Below are positions 26,427 to 40,400 of a DNA stretch of 64,000 nucleotides, piece after piece (position 1 is the stretch's first letter; each line of letters opens with the position of its first letter). The notes under the pieces were generated by a model, which did not search any database, had not been told where the DNA came from, and worked only from the letters and a program-made list of their open reading frames with translations. The translations under genes were made by a program, and so were the position numbers. This DNA comes from Natronospirales bacterium (GTDB lineage Bacteria > Pseudomonadota > Gammaproteobacteria > Natronospirales > REEB76): positions 36,985 through 100,984 of the forward strand of contig JAJYUH010000011.1 of the NCBI GenBank assembly GCA_021792635.1. Reading direction: 5' to 3'.

Positions 26427-26823
26427 GCGGCAATTGAGCGGGATGGGCTGGTGCTGCGTCTTCGGCCGACAAGTATCCATTGCTGGATAACCGCCTGTGA
26501 CCTTCGGGTGTGGCACGCCGGTTTTCTTGTATGCGGTTCAAACTTGCCTCGGATCATGACGCGTTGTCAACGGCCGGCGCCGTCCGGAAAAGCGGAGGTG
26601 GATATTTGATTTGGGGACGGGGCGGTTCCATACGAACCATCCCGTCTATATCTGTATTGCCCTGCCGCCGGGCAGCATACAGTCAAGACAGGCGGCGTAC
26701 GAGTTCCGTCTCCGAGGGAAGCGGCTATATTAAATCCCGGTATTGACTCGCATCGCGCAGGCTGAAGCCGGGCCGGCCTCTCGACCATTACTGTCAGGAA
26801 GTGCATGAGTTTAGAATGGATAC
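26427..26823. other. Intergenic stretch with no supported gene
   Basis: I see no convincing coding frame on either strand. The stretch contains TTTGATTTGGGGACGG near 26606 and a small GGTTC/GAACC repeat near 26626. Its final part must hold the lhr promoter; TTGACT near 26742 is a possible -35. Nothing else stands out. Confidence 0.45.
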
Positions 26824-31131
<4,308 letters not shown>

Positions 31132-31286
31132 CGGGTGTTGACCGGGGGCTGCGGAAAAGGCAAGGGTACTCAATCGCGCTGACGTATCGCCGCGCATCTG
31201 CGCTCCGGAGGCGCGTCAACATCAACCTGCTTAGCCTTTCCGGCACGAGAGGGTTACACTAAAACCTGTTTTTGGAGGCTGCCAAC

Positions 31287-31487
31287 ATGAGCAATGTCAA
31301 AGCCGTGGAAAATGCGGTACAGCACTTTTCGCGCGAGGAACTCGCCGGATTTCGCGAATGGTTCATGAACTTTGACGGTGAAGCATGGGACCGCCAAATC
31401 GAGGCGGACGCCAACGCAGGCAAACTGGACGCACTCGCGGACAAGGCACTGACGGCACACCGGCACGGCGCGAGCCGTGAACTATGA
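31287..31487 (+). CDS. Type II antitoxin-like small protein, 66 aa
   Basis: Short, acidic, helical protein of the kind paired with RelE/ParE toxins: a VENAVQHFSREELAGFREWFMNFDGEAWDRQIEADANAGKLD core, then a charged tail. Such antitoxins bind DNA and neutralise the toxin. TGGAGG precedes ATG 31287. Its stop overlaps the toxin start (ATGA at 31484-31487), the usual sign of coupled translation. The partner toxin is frameshifted, so this antitoxin may be an orphan remnant. Confidence 0.75.
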   Translation: MSNVKAVENAVQHFSREELAGFREWFMNFDGEAWDRQIEADANAGKLDALADKALTAHRHGASREL

Positions 31488-31737
31488 GGCATTTTGCCTC
31501 ACCGGATTTCTGGGCCTGTTTCGATGCACTTCCAACCCAGGTACAGGAGCGGCACGCAAGAATTACGAATTGCTCAAAAAGAACCCTGGGCATCCTTCCT
31601 TGCACTTCAAAAAGGTCGGACGGTACCGCTCCGTCCGTGTGGGGCGTCAATATCGGGCGCTGGGCGTGGAAATCCCCGAGGGCGTTCTCTGGTTCTGGAT
31701 CGGCTCACATGCCGAGTACGACAGATTATTGAGTTGA
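31484..31737 (+). pseudogene. RelE/ParE-family toxin, inactivated by a one-base deletion
   Basis: The frame from ATG 31484 reads MRHFASPDFWACFDALPTQVQER, then loses register at about 31552. A second frame continues with RKNYELLKKNPGHPSLHFKKVGRYRSVRVGRQYRALGV..VLWFWIGSHAEYDRLLS to 31737, a complete toxin C-terminus. One missing G in CGGCACGCAAG (expected CGGGCACGCAAG) explains the break. The conserved basic/aromatic residues of the toxin fold are all still readable, so inactivation is recent or was selected against toxicity. Confidence 0.82.
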
Positions 31738-31795
31738 GCGCGTGTGCTGGCCCGCGATCGCGGGAATCGCCGGGCAGTGACTTCTATGCTCGCGG

Positions 31796-31941
31796 CGAGT
31801 GAGACGGTACAGGGCGAGAATCGCGTGCTGTACCACGACAGCGTGCCCGTGGCGGTACAGGTGGCGGAAGAAGTGAAGTTCATGCAGCAGATCGCGCTCG
31901 AAATAGAATGGTCTTTGCGTAATTCGTTGCTGAGACGTTAG
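31796..31941 (+). pseudogene. Diverged copy of the lhr 3' end
   Basis: The translation QGENRVLYHDSVPVAVQVAEEVKFMQQIALEIEWSLRNSLLRR reproduces the C-terminal end of the Lhr protein encoded at 26824-31131 (QGENRVLYKDGVPVAVQMAEAVKFMQ..EWSLRNSLLRR). Base differences are spread along the whole stretch, roughly one in five, so this is not a recent tandem copy. It ends at TAG 31939-31941 in place of the last seven Lhr codons. It separates the toxin-antitoxin cassette from the HNH gene. Confidence 0.88.
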
Positions 31942-31961
31942 CTATTAGCTCGGAGAGAATG

Positions 31962-32915
31962 ATGCAATATCTCTTTCAGCGAATAATTCAGAACGGTTTT
32001 CAGTGGACAAGACCATCCCCAGGACGATTGGGTTCCTCAGGAGAGGGCAAATACGTGCAAGATCACGGCTTCGGCCACGAAGACTGGAATTTCAATAAAT
32101 TTCTTTTGGTTGATGGTTTTATATATGGATACTGCTATTACCATCCAAATGAGAAAATAAAAGACGAGCGGTTCAACATCGCATTCGCTACCTATGTGAA
32201 TGGGCAGTGGTATTTGATCGGATTCTATCTGGACTGTGGGTACGTTGAGAAGCCACCGTTTAGATCGGAAGTGCTTCGTCAAAAAATGAAAGATATCAGG
32301 CTATTGGGTAAAAAAAATTTGGGACCCTCATACAGGCAACTGAATGATGGTCGATTTCTTAAGGAACTTCAAAATGAATCACAATATCTAAAATGGCGGG
32401 TAACCCCTGACAATGCCATCAGGCTAAGTCAGCCGTTAGCGGTCCAGAAGAGCATTTTTAATGTACACAACTACCGCATCACAAATCCCACAGGAATAAC
32501 AAGACAACAATTTGATTATCTCTATGAATATGCGCAAAACGATATTTCAAGCGAAGACTATGGCGATGAGGTGGTCTTTCCTGAAGGTAGAGAGATTGAA
32601 TCAAAGCACAAGGTGCGTGAACGAAACCAAGCGGTAATTAAAAAGGCAAAGGAAATTTTCAAACGAAAACACGGAAAATTATTCTGTCAAGTGTGTGACT
32701 TTAGTTTTTCTGAAAGATATGGAGATATTGGACTAGATTTTATTGAAGGCCATCACACGATCCCACTGAGTCGTCTGAACGCTGAAACAAAAACAAGACC
32801 GAGTGATATAGCGTTGGTATGTTCCAACTGTCATCGCATGCTTCATAGGAAGCGCCCATGGCTGGAAATGAGCAAATTGACGCAATTGATTCACACGAAG
32901 GTTCCTCATGACTAA
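31962..32915 (+). CDS. AT-rich HNH endonuclease (McrA/type IV restriction-like), 317 aa
   Basis: The C-terminal domain (about residues 240-305) has the zinc-binding CQVCDF..., GLDFIEGHHTIPLS and ALVCSNCHRMLHR pattern of McrA-like HNH nucleases: two CxxC pairs around the His-His-Asn active site. The N-terminal 200 residues (GHEDWNFNKFLLVDGFIYGYCYY...NGQWYLIGFYLDCGYV) probably recognise DNA, perhaps modified DNA. Base composition is strikingly AT-rich against the GC-rich neighbours, so transfer is likely. Two ATGs are adjacent (31959 and 31962); GGAG spacing favours the second. It overlaps the DUF899 gene by 8 bp. A phage-defence role is inferred only from the family. Confidence 0.85.
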   Translation: MQYLFQRIIQNGFQWTRPSPGRLGSSGEGKYVQDHGFGHEDWNFNKFLLVDGFIYGYCYYHPNEKIKDERFNIAFATYVNGQWYLIGFYLDCGYVEKPPFRSEVLRQKMKDIRLLGKKNLGPSYRQLNDGRFLKELQNESQYLKWRVTPDNAIRLSQPLAVQKSIFNVHNYRITNPTGITRQQFDYLYEYAQNDISSEDYGDEVVFPEGREIESKHKVRERNQAVIKKAKEIFKRKHGKLFCQVCDFSFSERYGDIGLDFIEGHHTIPLSRLNAETKTRPSDIALVCSNCHRMLHRKRPWLEMSKLTQLIHTKVPHD

Positions 32916-33645
32916 AATGACCCGCAATAAGAAATCCGCCGTCCGCAAGCGCAAAGTGACGAAAACGCTGCATTCACAGCGCTTTCCCGGCGAGAACGCT
33001 GCCTATCGCAAGGCGCGCGACAAGCTGCTGGAGGAGGAAATGGCGCTGCGCCGGCACACCGAGGCGGTGGCGGCGCTGCGTCGCAAGCTGCCGCTGGGCG
33101 GAAAAGTTCCGGAGGACTACGTGTTCGAGGGCGTGGACGAACTCATGGGCGTGCGGCCGGTGCGGCTCTCAGAGCTGTTCGCGCCCGGCAAGGACACGCT
33201 GGTGATCTACAGCTATATGTATGGGCCGAATATGGAGCGGCCTTGCCCGATGTGCACCTCGATGCTGGATGCGCTGGAGGGCAACGCCCAGCACATCAGC
33301 CAGCGGGTGAATCTGGCGGTGGTTGCGAAATCACCGCTGCCGCGCATTCTGGCCTTCGCGCAGGAACGCGGCTGGCGGCGGTTGCGCCTGCTGTCTTCCG
33401 CCAGCAACCGCTACAACCGCGATTATTTCGGCGAACGCGAGGACGGCCGGCAGTGGCCGGCGCTGAACGTTTTCCGCAGACGCGGCGGCGCCACCCACCA
33501 CTTCTGGGGATCGGAACTGATGTTCGTGCCCGGCGAGAAGGGCCAGGAGCCGCGGCATGTGGACTTTATGTGGCCACTGTGGAACGTTCTGGATGCCACA
33601 CCCGAAGGCCGCGGCAAGGACTGGCATCCGAAGCTGAGTTATTGA
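32908..33645 (+). CDS. DUF899 thioredoxin-like protein, 245 aa
   Basis: The DUF899 core is visible: RDKLLEEEMALRRHTEAVAALRRKLPLGG, VPEDYVFEG, LVIYSYMYGPNMERPCPMCTSMLDALEG with a CxxC in the thioredoxin position (near residues 111-114), then ALNVFRRRGGATHHFWGSEL. The biochemical role is unknown; a redox function is suggested by the fold. It has normal GC-rich codon usage, unlike the HNH gene it overlaps, so it is probably native and was the original downstream neighbour of lhr. Confidence 0.85.
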   Translation: MTKMTRNKKSAVRKRKVTKTLHSQRFPGENAAYRKARDKLLEEEMALRRHTEAVAALRRKLPLGGKVPEDYVFEGVDELMGVRPVRLSELFAPGKDTLVIYSYMYGPNMERPCPMCTSMLDALEGNAQHISQRVNLAVVAKSPLPRILAFAQERGWRRLRLLSSASNRYNRDYFGEREDGRQWPALNVFRRRGGATHHFWGSELMFVPGEKGQEPRHVDFMWPLWNVLDATPEGRGKDWHPKLSY

Positions 33646-33671
33646 AGAAACCGTTTATGAATTGCGGCGGT

Positions 33672-36600
33672 TCAGGGCTGCAGCAGAATCAGTTTTTGTG
33701 ATTTCAGCAAATGAGCCAAGCCGTGGTGCAAATCCGCCGCGAGCGTTGCGGGATTGAACCGCGGGCCGGGACGCACGCCGATCCAGGTATTACGGCCGTC
33801 GCTCTTGGCGCGGTACAGCGCGAGATCGGCGATGTTCACCAGTGTCTCCCAATCGGCGGCCTCCGCCGCGCCGGCGGCAAACGGATACTCGGCGAAGCCG
33901 ATTGAGCAGGTGAGCGCCAGCGGCTCGTCCTGTAAGCCTAAGAAGGCACATTCGGATACGGCGCGCTGCGCACGCGCCACCGTGGCCTCAACCTTGCTGC
34001 GCGGCATGGGACGGAACACCAGCAGGAATTCCTCGCCGCCCCAGCGCACCACCAATTGGCCGCTGCACACGACTTCTTCGAGATGCCGCGCAATCTGCCG
34101 CAGCACCTCGTCGCCCTGGGCGTGGCCGAGCGTGTCATTGACGTTCTTGAAGTTGTCCAAGTCGGCGAGCGCGAACACCATGACTTCATCGCTGTGCTCC
34201 GACTGCTGCAGGCGGCTGCGGAACGCAGCCAATTCCGGCGGCAGTTGTTCGTAGAGATAGCGGCGGTTCTTGAGGCCGGTGAGCCAGTCGGTCTGGCTGG
34301 CTTCTTCCAATTGACGATTGGCGCCGGCGAGCTGCTGGTTGGCGACGCGCAGCTCGTCGGTGCGATCCCGTACCACGTCCTCCAGATGCGCGTGCTGGCG
34401 GCGCAGGTGGCGCAACTGGAAACGGTAGCCAAGATAGATCGCGGTCAGGATCAGGAGCAGCAGCAGGATCCGGAACCAGAGCGTTTCATGGAAATACGCG
34501 CCGATGCTGAAGCGCAGCACCGCGGGCTGCGGGTTCCATACGCCGCTGTCGTTGGCGCCCCGCACCTCGAAGGAGTAATCGCCGGGCGGCAGGTTGGTGT
34601 AATAGGCGACGCGTTTGCTCACGTCGTTGAGCGTCTTCCATCCGGATTCATAGCCCACCAGCCGGTACTTGAGCGCCACGCTGTGCGGGTTTTGCAGGCT
34701 CAGCACCGTGAAGCGGAAGGCCAGGTCGCGGTCGGCAGCCGGCAACGAGAGCGGCGCATCGTCACTCGAATCAACCCGATGCCAGCGGTTGGCGTACTGC
34801 GCTGCCTGCACCAGCACCGGCGGCACCACGGTATTGGTGAAGCTGCGCGCGGTGTCCACCCGCACAACGCCATCCTGACTGACCAGCCACAGCATGTGGC
34901 CCATCATGAAGCCGTCATTGCCGCCGGCGCTGTTGCAGCAGTAACCCCGCTGACTGCCGGGCCACAGGCCGTTTTCGCTCAGCAGCATTTGCGGATGCAA
35001 TTTCGCAGTACGGCCGGCCAGCAGCGCATGCAGCTCATCGAGTTTGAAACGGTAGATGCCGTGGCCACTGCCCACCCACAGCCAGCCGCCGGCGCCGGGT
35101 GCAAGATAAGCGATCTGCGCCAGAGGCAGGCCTTGCGCCTCCGTGAGTGTGTGCCACTCGCCGCCGTCGAACCAGTAAAGCCGGCCGTCCGTGAACGTGC
35201 CGAGCACCAGCTCGCCGTCCGGCAATTCGCTGATGGCGGTGATCCAGATATGTGCGGGCAGGCCGTGATTGACGCCGACGCGTACCAGCTTGTCATCCGC
35301 AAACCGGTACAAACCGTCGGCCGTGCCGACCAGCAAACGGCCGTCGCGGGTTTCGAACAGCACGCGGCAGTTGGCATCGCTCAGCCCTTGGGCGGCGCCG
35401 AAATGCCTCAGCACACCGTACGCGTAGCGATACAGGCCGGCGGCGGTGGCGAACCAATAGCTGCCGTTGCGGTCGCGCAGGATACTGTGGACGTAGCGTG
35501 TGCTGAGCAGCGCGCCGAACCGCGCAGGTTTTTCCAAGTGCCCCTGCGCGTACACACGCAAGCCGCCGTTAGTGCCGAGCCACAGGCGCGTGCCGTCATC
35601 GAGCAGTGCCACCACGTTCGGATTCGGCAGGGACTTGCCGGCGATGACCAGCCGCACGCGTCCGTTTTTCAACAAATACAATCCGTCAGTGGTGCCAATC
35701 CAGAGGCCGCCGCGCGCTGCCGGCGACACCGCCCATACCAGCGGATCGTGCAAACCTTCCGGCACGCTGAAGCGCTGCACGTAGCTGTTCCACAGTTGCG
35801 TGACGCCGTCAGTAAAGCTGCCGAACCACAGGTTATGTTCACGGTCCTCATACAGGCTCTGGATGTTTGGGACGGCGGCGGGGTCGTGGTTGTTGATGAA
35901 TTCCACCAGCCGCCCGTCACGGATGCGCGCCAGTCCGTCGTTGCCCGCCACCCAGAAATTGCCGTCGGAATCCACGAGCATGGCGTTGATCAGGGAGTGC
36001 AGCGTCGCCGGATCGCCGATGAGCCGTCGCCAGCCGCCGGCTGTGTGGCGGTACAGGCCGTGATCGGTACCGAGCCACAGCGTGCCGTCATACACGCTCT
36101 GCCAGTACACCTTGGTGTATTTGTTCGGCAGGTCAAGCCGGCTGATGTGCGCCCCGGCAATTCGGTACACGCAGCCCCTGGAACCCACCCACAGCGCGCC
36201 GTCCCACTGGATCAGCGAATAAGCCGCAGTGTGCGGCGGCAGGACATACGGTGCAATTTCGTCGCCGGCTATTGCGAATAATCCCTGGGCACTTGCGACC
36301 AGCACGCGGCCGTCCGCGAGTTGCGTGAAAGCGCGCACGTTCAGACGGGCGGGATCGAGCGTGGGGGAATCCGGCGCAGGTCGCGGCACCCCGAAGTGTC
36401 CGTTCCGGTAATACTCCAGTCCTGTGTAAATGCCGATCCACAGCCTGCCGCTGCGGTCGAACAAGAGCGCCTGCACCCAGACGGAAGGCAGAACGGTGCG
36501 GAAACGCACGCCGTCGAAGCGCGCCAGGCCGTCCTGGGTGCCGAGCCAGAGATAACCGTCCGGGCCTTGAGTGATGACGTTGACGGTGATCTGCGGCAGG

Positions 36601-36755
36601 CCGCTTTCCACCGACCAGGTGTGGCGGGCGTATTCGCCGAAGGTTTGTCGGGGCGTGAGCGCGTGCACAAGGGTAAACGGCGTTGCGAGCAGCACGCCAC
36701 CCAAAATCAAAGCACGCGGGTCCCTCCGCCTTCTTGGCACTCGCGTGGTCATCAT
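33672..36755 (-). CDS. Diguanylate cyclase with periplasmic two-component-regulator propeller (copy 1), 1027 aa
   Basis: Layout: a signal or first membrane segment (LILGGVLLATPFTLVHA), some 14 propeller blades (repeats of the form DGYLWLGTQDGLARFDG, up to about residue 650), a Y_Y_Y domain (YYTNLPPGDYSFEVRG), one membrane helix (WFRILLLLLILTAIYLGY), a coiled coil and a C-terminal GGDEF domain with intact RWGGEEF active site. It should make cyclic di-GMP in response to a periplasmic ligand. ATG 36755 or 36752 is the likely start, since the open frame beyond it reads into the kefC relic. It is a tandem paralogue of the gene at 37463. Confidence 0.92.
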   Translation of the reverse strand: MMTTRVPRRRRDPRALILGGVLLATPFTLVHALTPRQTFGEYARHTWSVESGLPQITVNVITQGPDGYLWLGTQDGLARFDGVRFRTVLPSVWVQALLFDRSGRLWIGIYTGLEYYRNGHFGVPRPAPDSPTLDPARLNVRAFTQLADGRVLVASAQGLFAIAGDEIAPYVLPPHTAAYSLIQWDGALWVGSRGCVYRIAGAHISRLDLPNKYTKVYWQSVYDGTLWLGTDHGLYRHTAGGWRRLIGDPATLHSLINAMLVDSDGNFWVAGNDGLARIRDGRLVEFINNHDPAAVPNIQSLYEDREHNLWFGSFTDGVTQLWNSYVQRFSVPEGLHDPLVWAVSPAARGGLWIGTTDGLYLLKNGRVRLVIAGKSLPNPNVVALLDDGTRLWLGTNGGLRVYAQGHLEKPARFGALLSTRYVHSILRDRNGSYWFATAAGLYRYAYGVLRHFGAAQGLSDANCRVLFETRDGRLLVGTADGLYRFADDKLVRVGVNHGLPAHIWITAISELPDGELVLGTFTDGRLYWFDGGEWHTLTEAQGLPLAQIAYLAPGAGGWLWVGSGHGIYRFKLDELHALLAGRTAKLHPQMLLSENGLWPGSQRGYCCNSAGGNDGFMMGHMLWLVSQDGVVRVDTARSFTNTVVPPVLVQAAQYANRWHRVDSSDDAPLSLPAADRDLAFRFTVLSLQNPHSVALKYRLVGYESGWKTLNDVSKRVAYYTNLPPGDYSFEVRGANDSGVWNPQPAVLRFSIGAYFHETLWFRILLLLLILTAIYLGYRFQLRHLRRQHAHLEDVVRDRTDELRVANQQLAGANRQLEEASQTDWLTGLKNRRYLYEQLPPELAAFRSRLQQSEHSDEVMVFALADLDNFKNVNDTLGHAQGDEVLRQIARHLEEVVCSGQLVVRWGGEEFLLVFRPMPRSKVEATVARAQRAVSECAFLGLQDEPLALTCSIGFAEYPFAAGAAEAADWETLVNIADLALYRAKSDGRNTWIGVRPGPRFNPATLAADLHHGLAHLLKSQKLILLQP

Positions 36756-36795
36756 CAGGAACCCCAGATCCTGCTGAAGCCGCGCCAGTTTACGC

Positions 36796-37440
36796 CTATC
36801 CGGCGGATGCGGCGGTGCTGGCCGGGTCAACTCGCAGCCTTGTTGGCGGCTCGCTCTGGCTGTCCTCCTTGAACAGGCGTTTGAGTTCTTCGGCGGCTTC
36901 GCGGGTGGTCTGGATGAGCATGGTCTCGTCCCGGAACACGGCGTACTGGCGCTGCAGGAGCTGTTCATGGTAGCGCTGGAAGCGCTTCAGAACCTCGCGG
37001 GTTTCGTGGGCCGGCTGCCCCAGGCCTTCCAGCACCGCTTCGGTGAGCTTGTGGAATACAGGGTCGCGCGCAAGATGGTCCTGACGCCCAGCTCGGTGAG
37101 CAGAGGGGTGTGATGGCAGGTTGCGGGCGCGGGCGTAAATCGGCACCTGCGGGAAAGGCTTGCGTACCATCCCGGCGGTGCGCACCGAGGCCGCCACCTC
37201 GTCAATGGCGAGCACGAACACCTTGGCGTGTTCTTCCTTAAAGCGCCGGATGACTTTCTCGTTGAACAGCACCAGGAACGGCGTGACGGCCACGGACAGG
37301 GTCACTGGGTGACCGCCAAGTTGAGGATGTCCACTGGTTTCGTTCCCGGCTGAACATGCGATAGCCCGCGGCGGTGTTGAAAATCACGCAGGCGAATTCG
37401 CCGCCCAGGGCGAGATCGAACGCCAGGTTACGCGGCGCTC
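36796..37440 (-). pseudogene. Truncated and rearranged copy of the kefC-like gene
   Basis: Segments match the 3' half of the intact antiporter gene at 40596-42380: NLAFDLALGGEFA.VIFNTAAGYRMFS at the left of the coding direction, then TLSVAVTPFLVLFNEKVIRRFKEEHA, FVLAIDEVAASVRTAGMVRK, and LLQRQYAVFRDETMLIQTTREAAEELKRLFKED. About 80 codons covering the nucleotide-binding RCK start are deleted after EEHA. There is an 8-bp insertion near 37310, and two compensating frameshifts between about 37050 and 37150 (the stretch LLTELGVRTILRATL is in another frame). It starts abruptly at the end of the second cyclase gene. It cannot encode a functional antiporter. Confidence 0.88.
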
Positions 37441-37462
37441 CAAGTGCCGGAATTCCCGAGAA

Positions 37463-40400
37463 TCAGCGGCTGCTGACCAGTGTGAGCTTGCGCCAGCGCA
37501 GCAGATTTTCGACGCCGGCGTGCAGATCGGCGCGCAAGGTATCGGCGCTGAAGTTGATGCCGGGTCGCAGCACCACCCAGCGGTTACGGCCGGTGGTCTT
37601 GGCCACCAGCAGTGCCTGGTCGGCCAGGTTTACCACCGCTTCCCAATCCGGCGTCTTCACGGTGTGGTTCGCGAACGGATATTCCGCAATGCCGATGGAA
37701 CAGGTCAGGGAGAGCCGCTCACCCGACGGGGTGGTATAGGTGCGTTCACAGACGGCCTGGTGAACGCGTGTGATCACCTGCTCGGTCTGGGTACGCGCCA
37801 GGGGGCGGAATACCGCCAGAAATTCCTCTCCGCCCCAGCGCACCACGTAGTGTCCGGCGCGCATGTGGTCCCGCAGCGCCTGGGCAAACTGCTTGAGAAT
37901 CTCGTCACCCGCAAAGTGTCCGAAGCGGTCGTTGATGTCCTTGAAATGGTCCACGTCTATTACCGCGAACATCATCACCTGATCATGGTGCTCCGGGCGG
38001 CCAAGTACGCGGTGAAATTGCCGCAAGTCATCGGGTAACTGGCTGGATAGATAGCGGCGGTTCTTCAGCCCCGTGAGCGGATCGGTCTGGCTGGCTTCCT
38101 CGAGTTGCCGGTTCAGTGTTGACAATGCTTCGGTACGTTCCGCCACCGTGCGCTCAAGCTGCTGGCGCTGGCTGCGCAGGTGGCGCAACTGCAACTGGTA
38201 GCCGATATAGATGAGGGTGAGCAGCGCCAGAACCAGCAGCATGCGGAACCACAGGGTTGCGTAGAAATGCGGGGCGATCGTGAAATGCAGCAGGGCCGTT
38301 TCCGGGCTCCACACCCCGGCGTTATTGCTGCCGCGGACCTCAAAAACGTAGTTGCCGGGAGGCAGGTTGGTGTAGGACGCGGTCCGCGCCATGACGTTTT
38401 CAAGTGTTTGCCAGTGCCGGTCGTAGCCGTCGAGGCGATAGCGCAGCGTCACACTGAGCGGGTTCTGGAAGCTCAGCACGGAGAAGCGAAAAGCCACGTC
38501 CCGGTCCTGCGGCGGGAGGCGGAAGACATCACCCCGGTTCGCGTGCCAGGCACGGTCGTAGCGGATCGCTTCCACCACTGTATTCGGCACGACGCTATTG
38601 AAGCGGATATGCCGGGTGTTGATTCTCACCAGTCCGTCACGGCTCGGCAGCCACAGAATATCATCGTGGAATATACCGCGGGCATTGCCGGCGCCGTTGC
38701 AGCAGTAACCCCGTTCACTACCGGGCCACTGGCCGCGCTCGCTCATGATCATCTGGGGAACAAGCCGGGTCGCCTTGTGCCGCACCAAGGCGCGCAACTG
38801 CCGGATGCGTATCCGGTAAATGCCGCGGATGCCGCCGACCCACAACCACTTGCCATCCGCGTTCGCTGTCATATAGGTGATGGTATTCGGCGGGAAACCG
38901 TCCTTGCTGGTGAGCGTATGCCAGCGGCTGCCGTCAAATACATATAAATGGTTCTCATCGAATGTACCCACCACCAGCCAGCCGTCGGCCGGCTCGCTGA
39001 TAGCAGTGACGAATGCCGTGCGCAGCCCGGTATCCGTTCCCAGCGGCACCAGGCGGCCGTGGTCGAATTCGTACAGACCGGAAAGCGTGCCGACCAGGAT
39101 GCGGCCGTCGTGGGTTTCAAATACCAGGCGGCAGCGCCGATTGGCGAGCCCCGCGCGGGTGCCGTAATGGCTGAGTTTGCCGTGGGCATAACGGTACAGC
39201 CCGTTGGTGGTGGCCAGCCAATAATTGCCGGCACGATCGCGGAAAATCCCCTGCACACTGTGGCCGGCAAGCGCCGCAAACACCGGGGGCGACAACAGCC
39301 GCCGGCGCCGGTACAGGGTCAGGCCGGATTTGGTCCCGATCCACAGCGTATCGCCGTATGCGAGCAGCGAGTAGGCATCCGGTTCCGGCAGCTTCCGCCC
39401 GGGCACCACGTGGGTGAATCTGCCGGCGTGCAGGCGGTATACGCCGTTGCTGCTGCCGGCCCAGATGTCGCCGTCGCGCGCGCGCGCCACGGACCAGAGC
39501 AACGGGTCATGCAGGCCCTCGCCGGTGCTGAAACGCCGGCCAAAGCCGTTCCACAGGCGGGATACGCCGTGGGCATGGGTGCCGACCCACAGGTCGTGCT
39601 CGCGGTCCTCGAAGAGGGATTCCACCTGCATCGCGACGGGTGTGCGGCGACTGCTCACGAATTCCCTCAGCCCGCCGTCGCGGATACGGGCAAGCCCCAA
39701 ATTGGTGGCAACCCAGAAATTATCATCCGAATCCACATAGCAGGCATTGATGGCTATGCGCAATGCCGCAGCATCGCCGGCCAGAGGCAACCAGCGTCCG
39801 TCGGAGTAGCGGTACAGGCCATGGCTGGTACCGGCCCACAGTGCGCCGTTGTAAGCGCACAGGTGGCCGATGCGCGTCCCCGCGCCCCCTGGGGCCGGGT
39901 GGGCGGTCAGCCGTCCGTGGTGCAACTGGTAGAGTGTCCCCACGGCGCCTACCCACAGGCTGCCGTAACCCTGCAGGATTGCGAATACCGGCACGCTGGG
40001 AAACCGGGGGTCGGGGGTCAGGCCCGGGCGGCGTACTTCCAGCACGCCGTTGTCGCTTGCGGCGAGCACTTCCCCGTCGGCAAGCGCCGTGAGCGCATGC
40101 ACGTCGGTGCGCGGATTCAGGAGTTTGGCGGCAGGCGCGGCGGCAAGCCGGTGCATCTTGCCACCGACATAATAGGCCACGCCCTTGTTGAGTCCGATCC
40201 ACAGGGTGCCGTCGTGGCCGACCAGCAGCGCCTGAGCCCAGTCCGCCGGCAGGTAGTCCTGAAACTCCGCGCCGTCGAAACGGGCCACCCCATCCTGGGT
40301 GCCGAACCACAGGTAGCCGCGCCGGTCCTGTGCGATGGAAAGTACCGTAATCTGCGGCAGGCCCTGCTGAATGGACCAGGTATCGCTGACGTAATCGTGA

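Noticed and set aside
34056..36281. 741-codon open frame antisense to the first propeller cyclase
   Set aside because: The opposite strand has an unmistakable multi-domain protein; the antisense translation is low in hydrophobic periodicity and has no recognisable motif.
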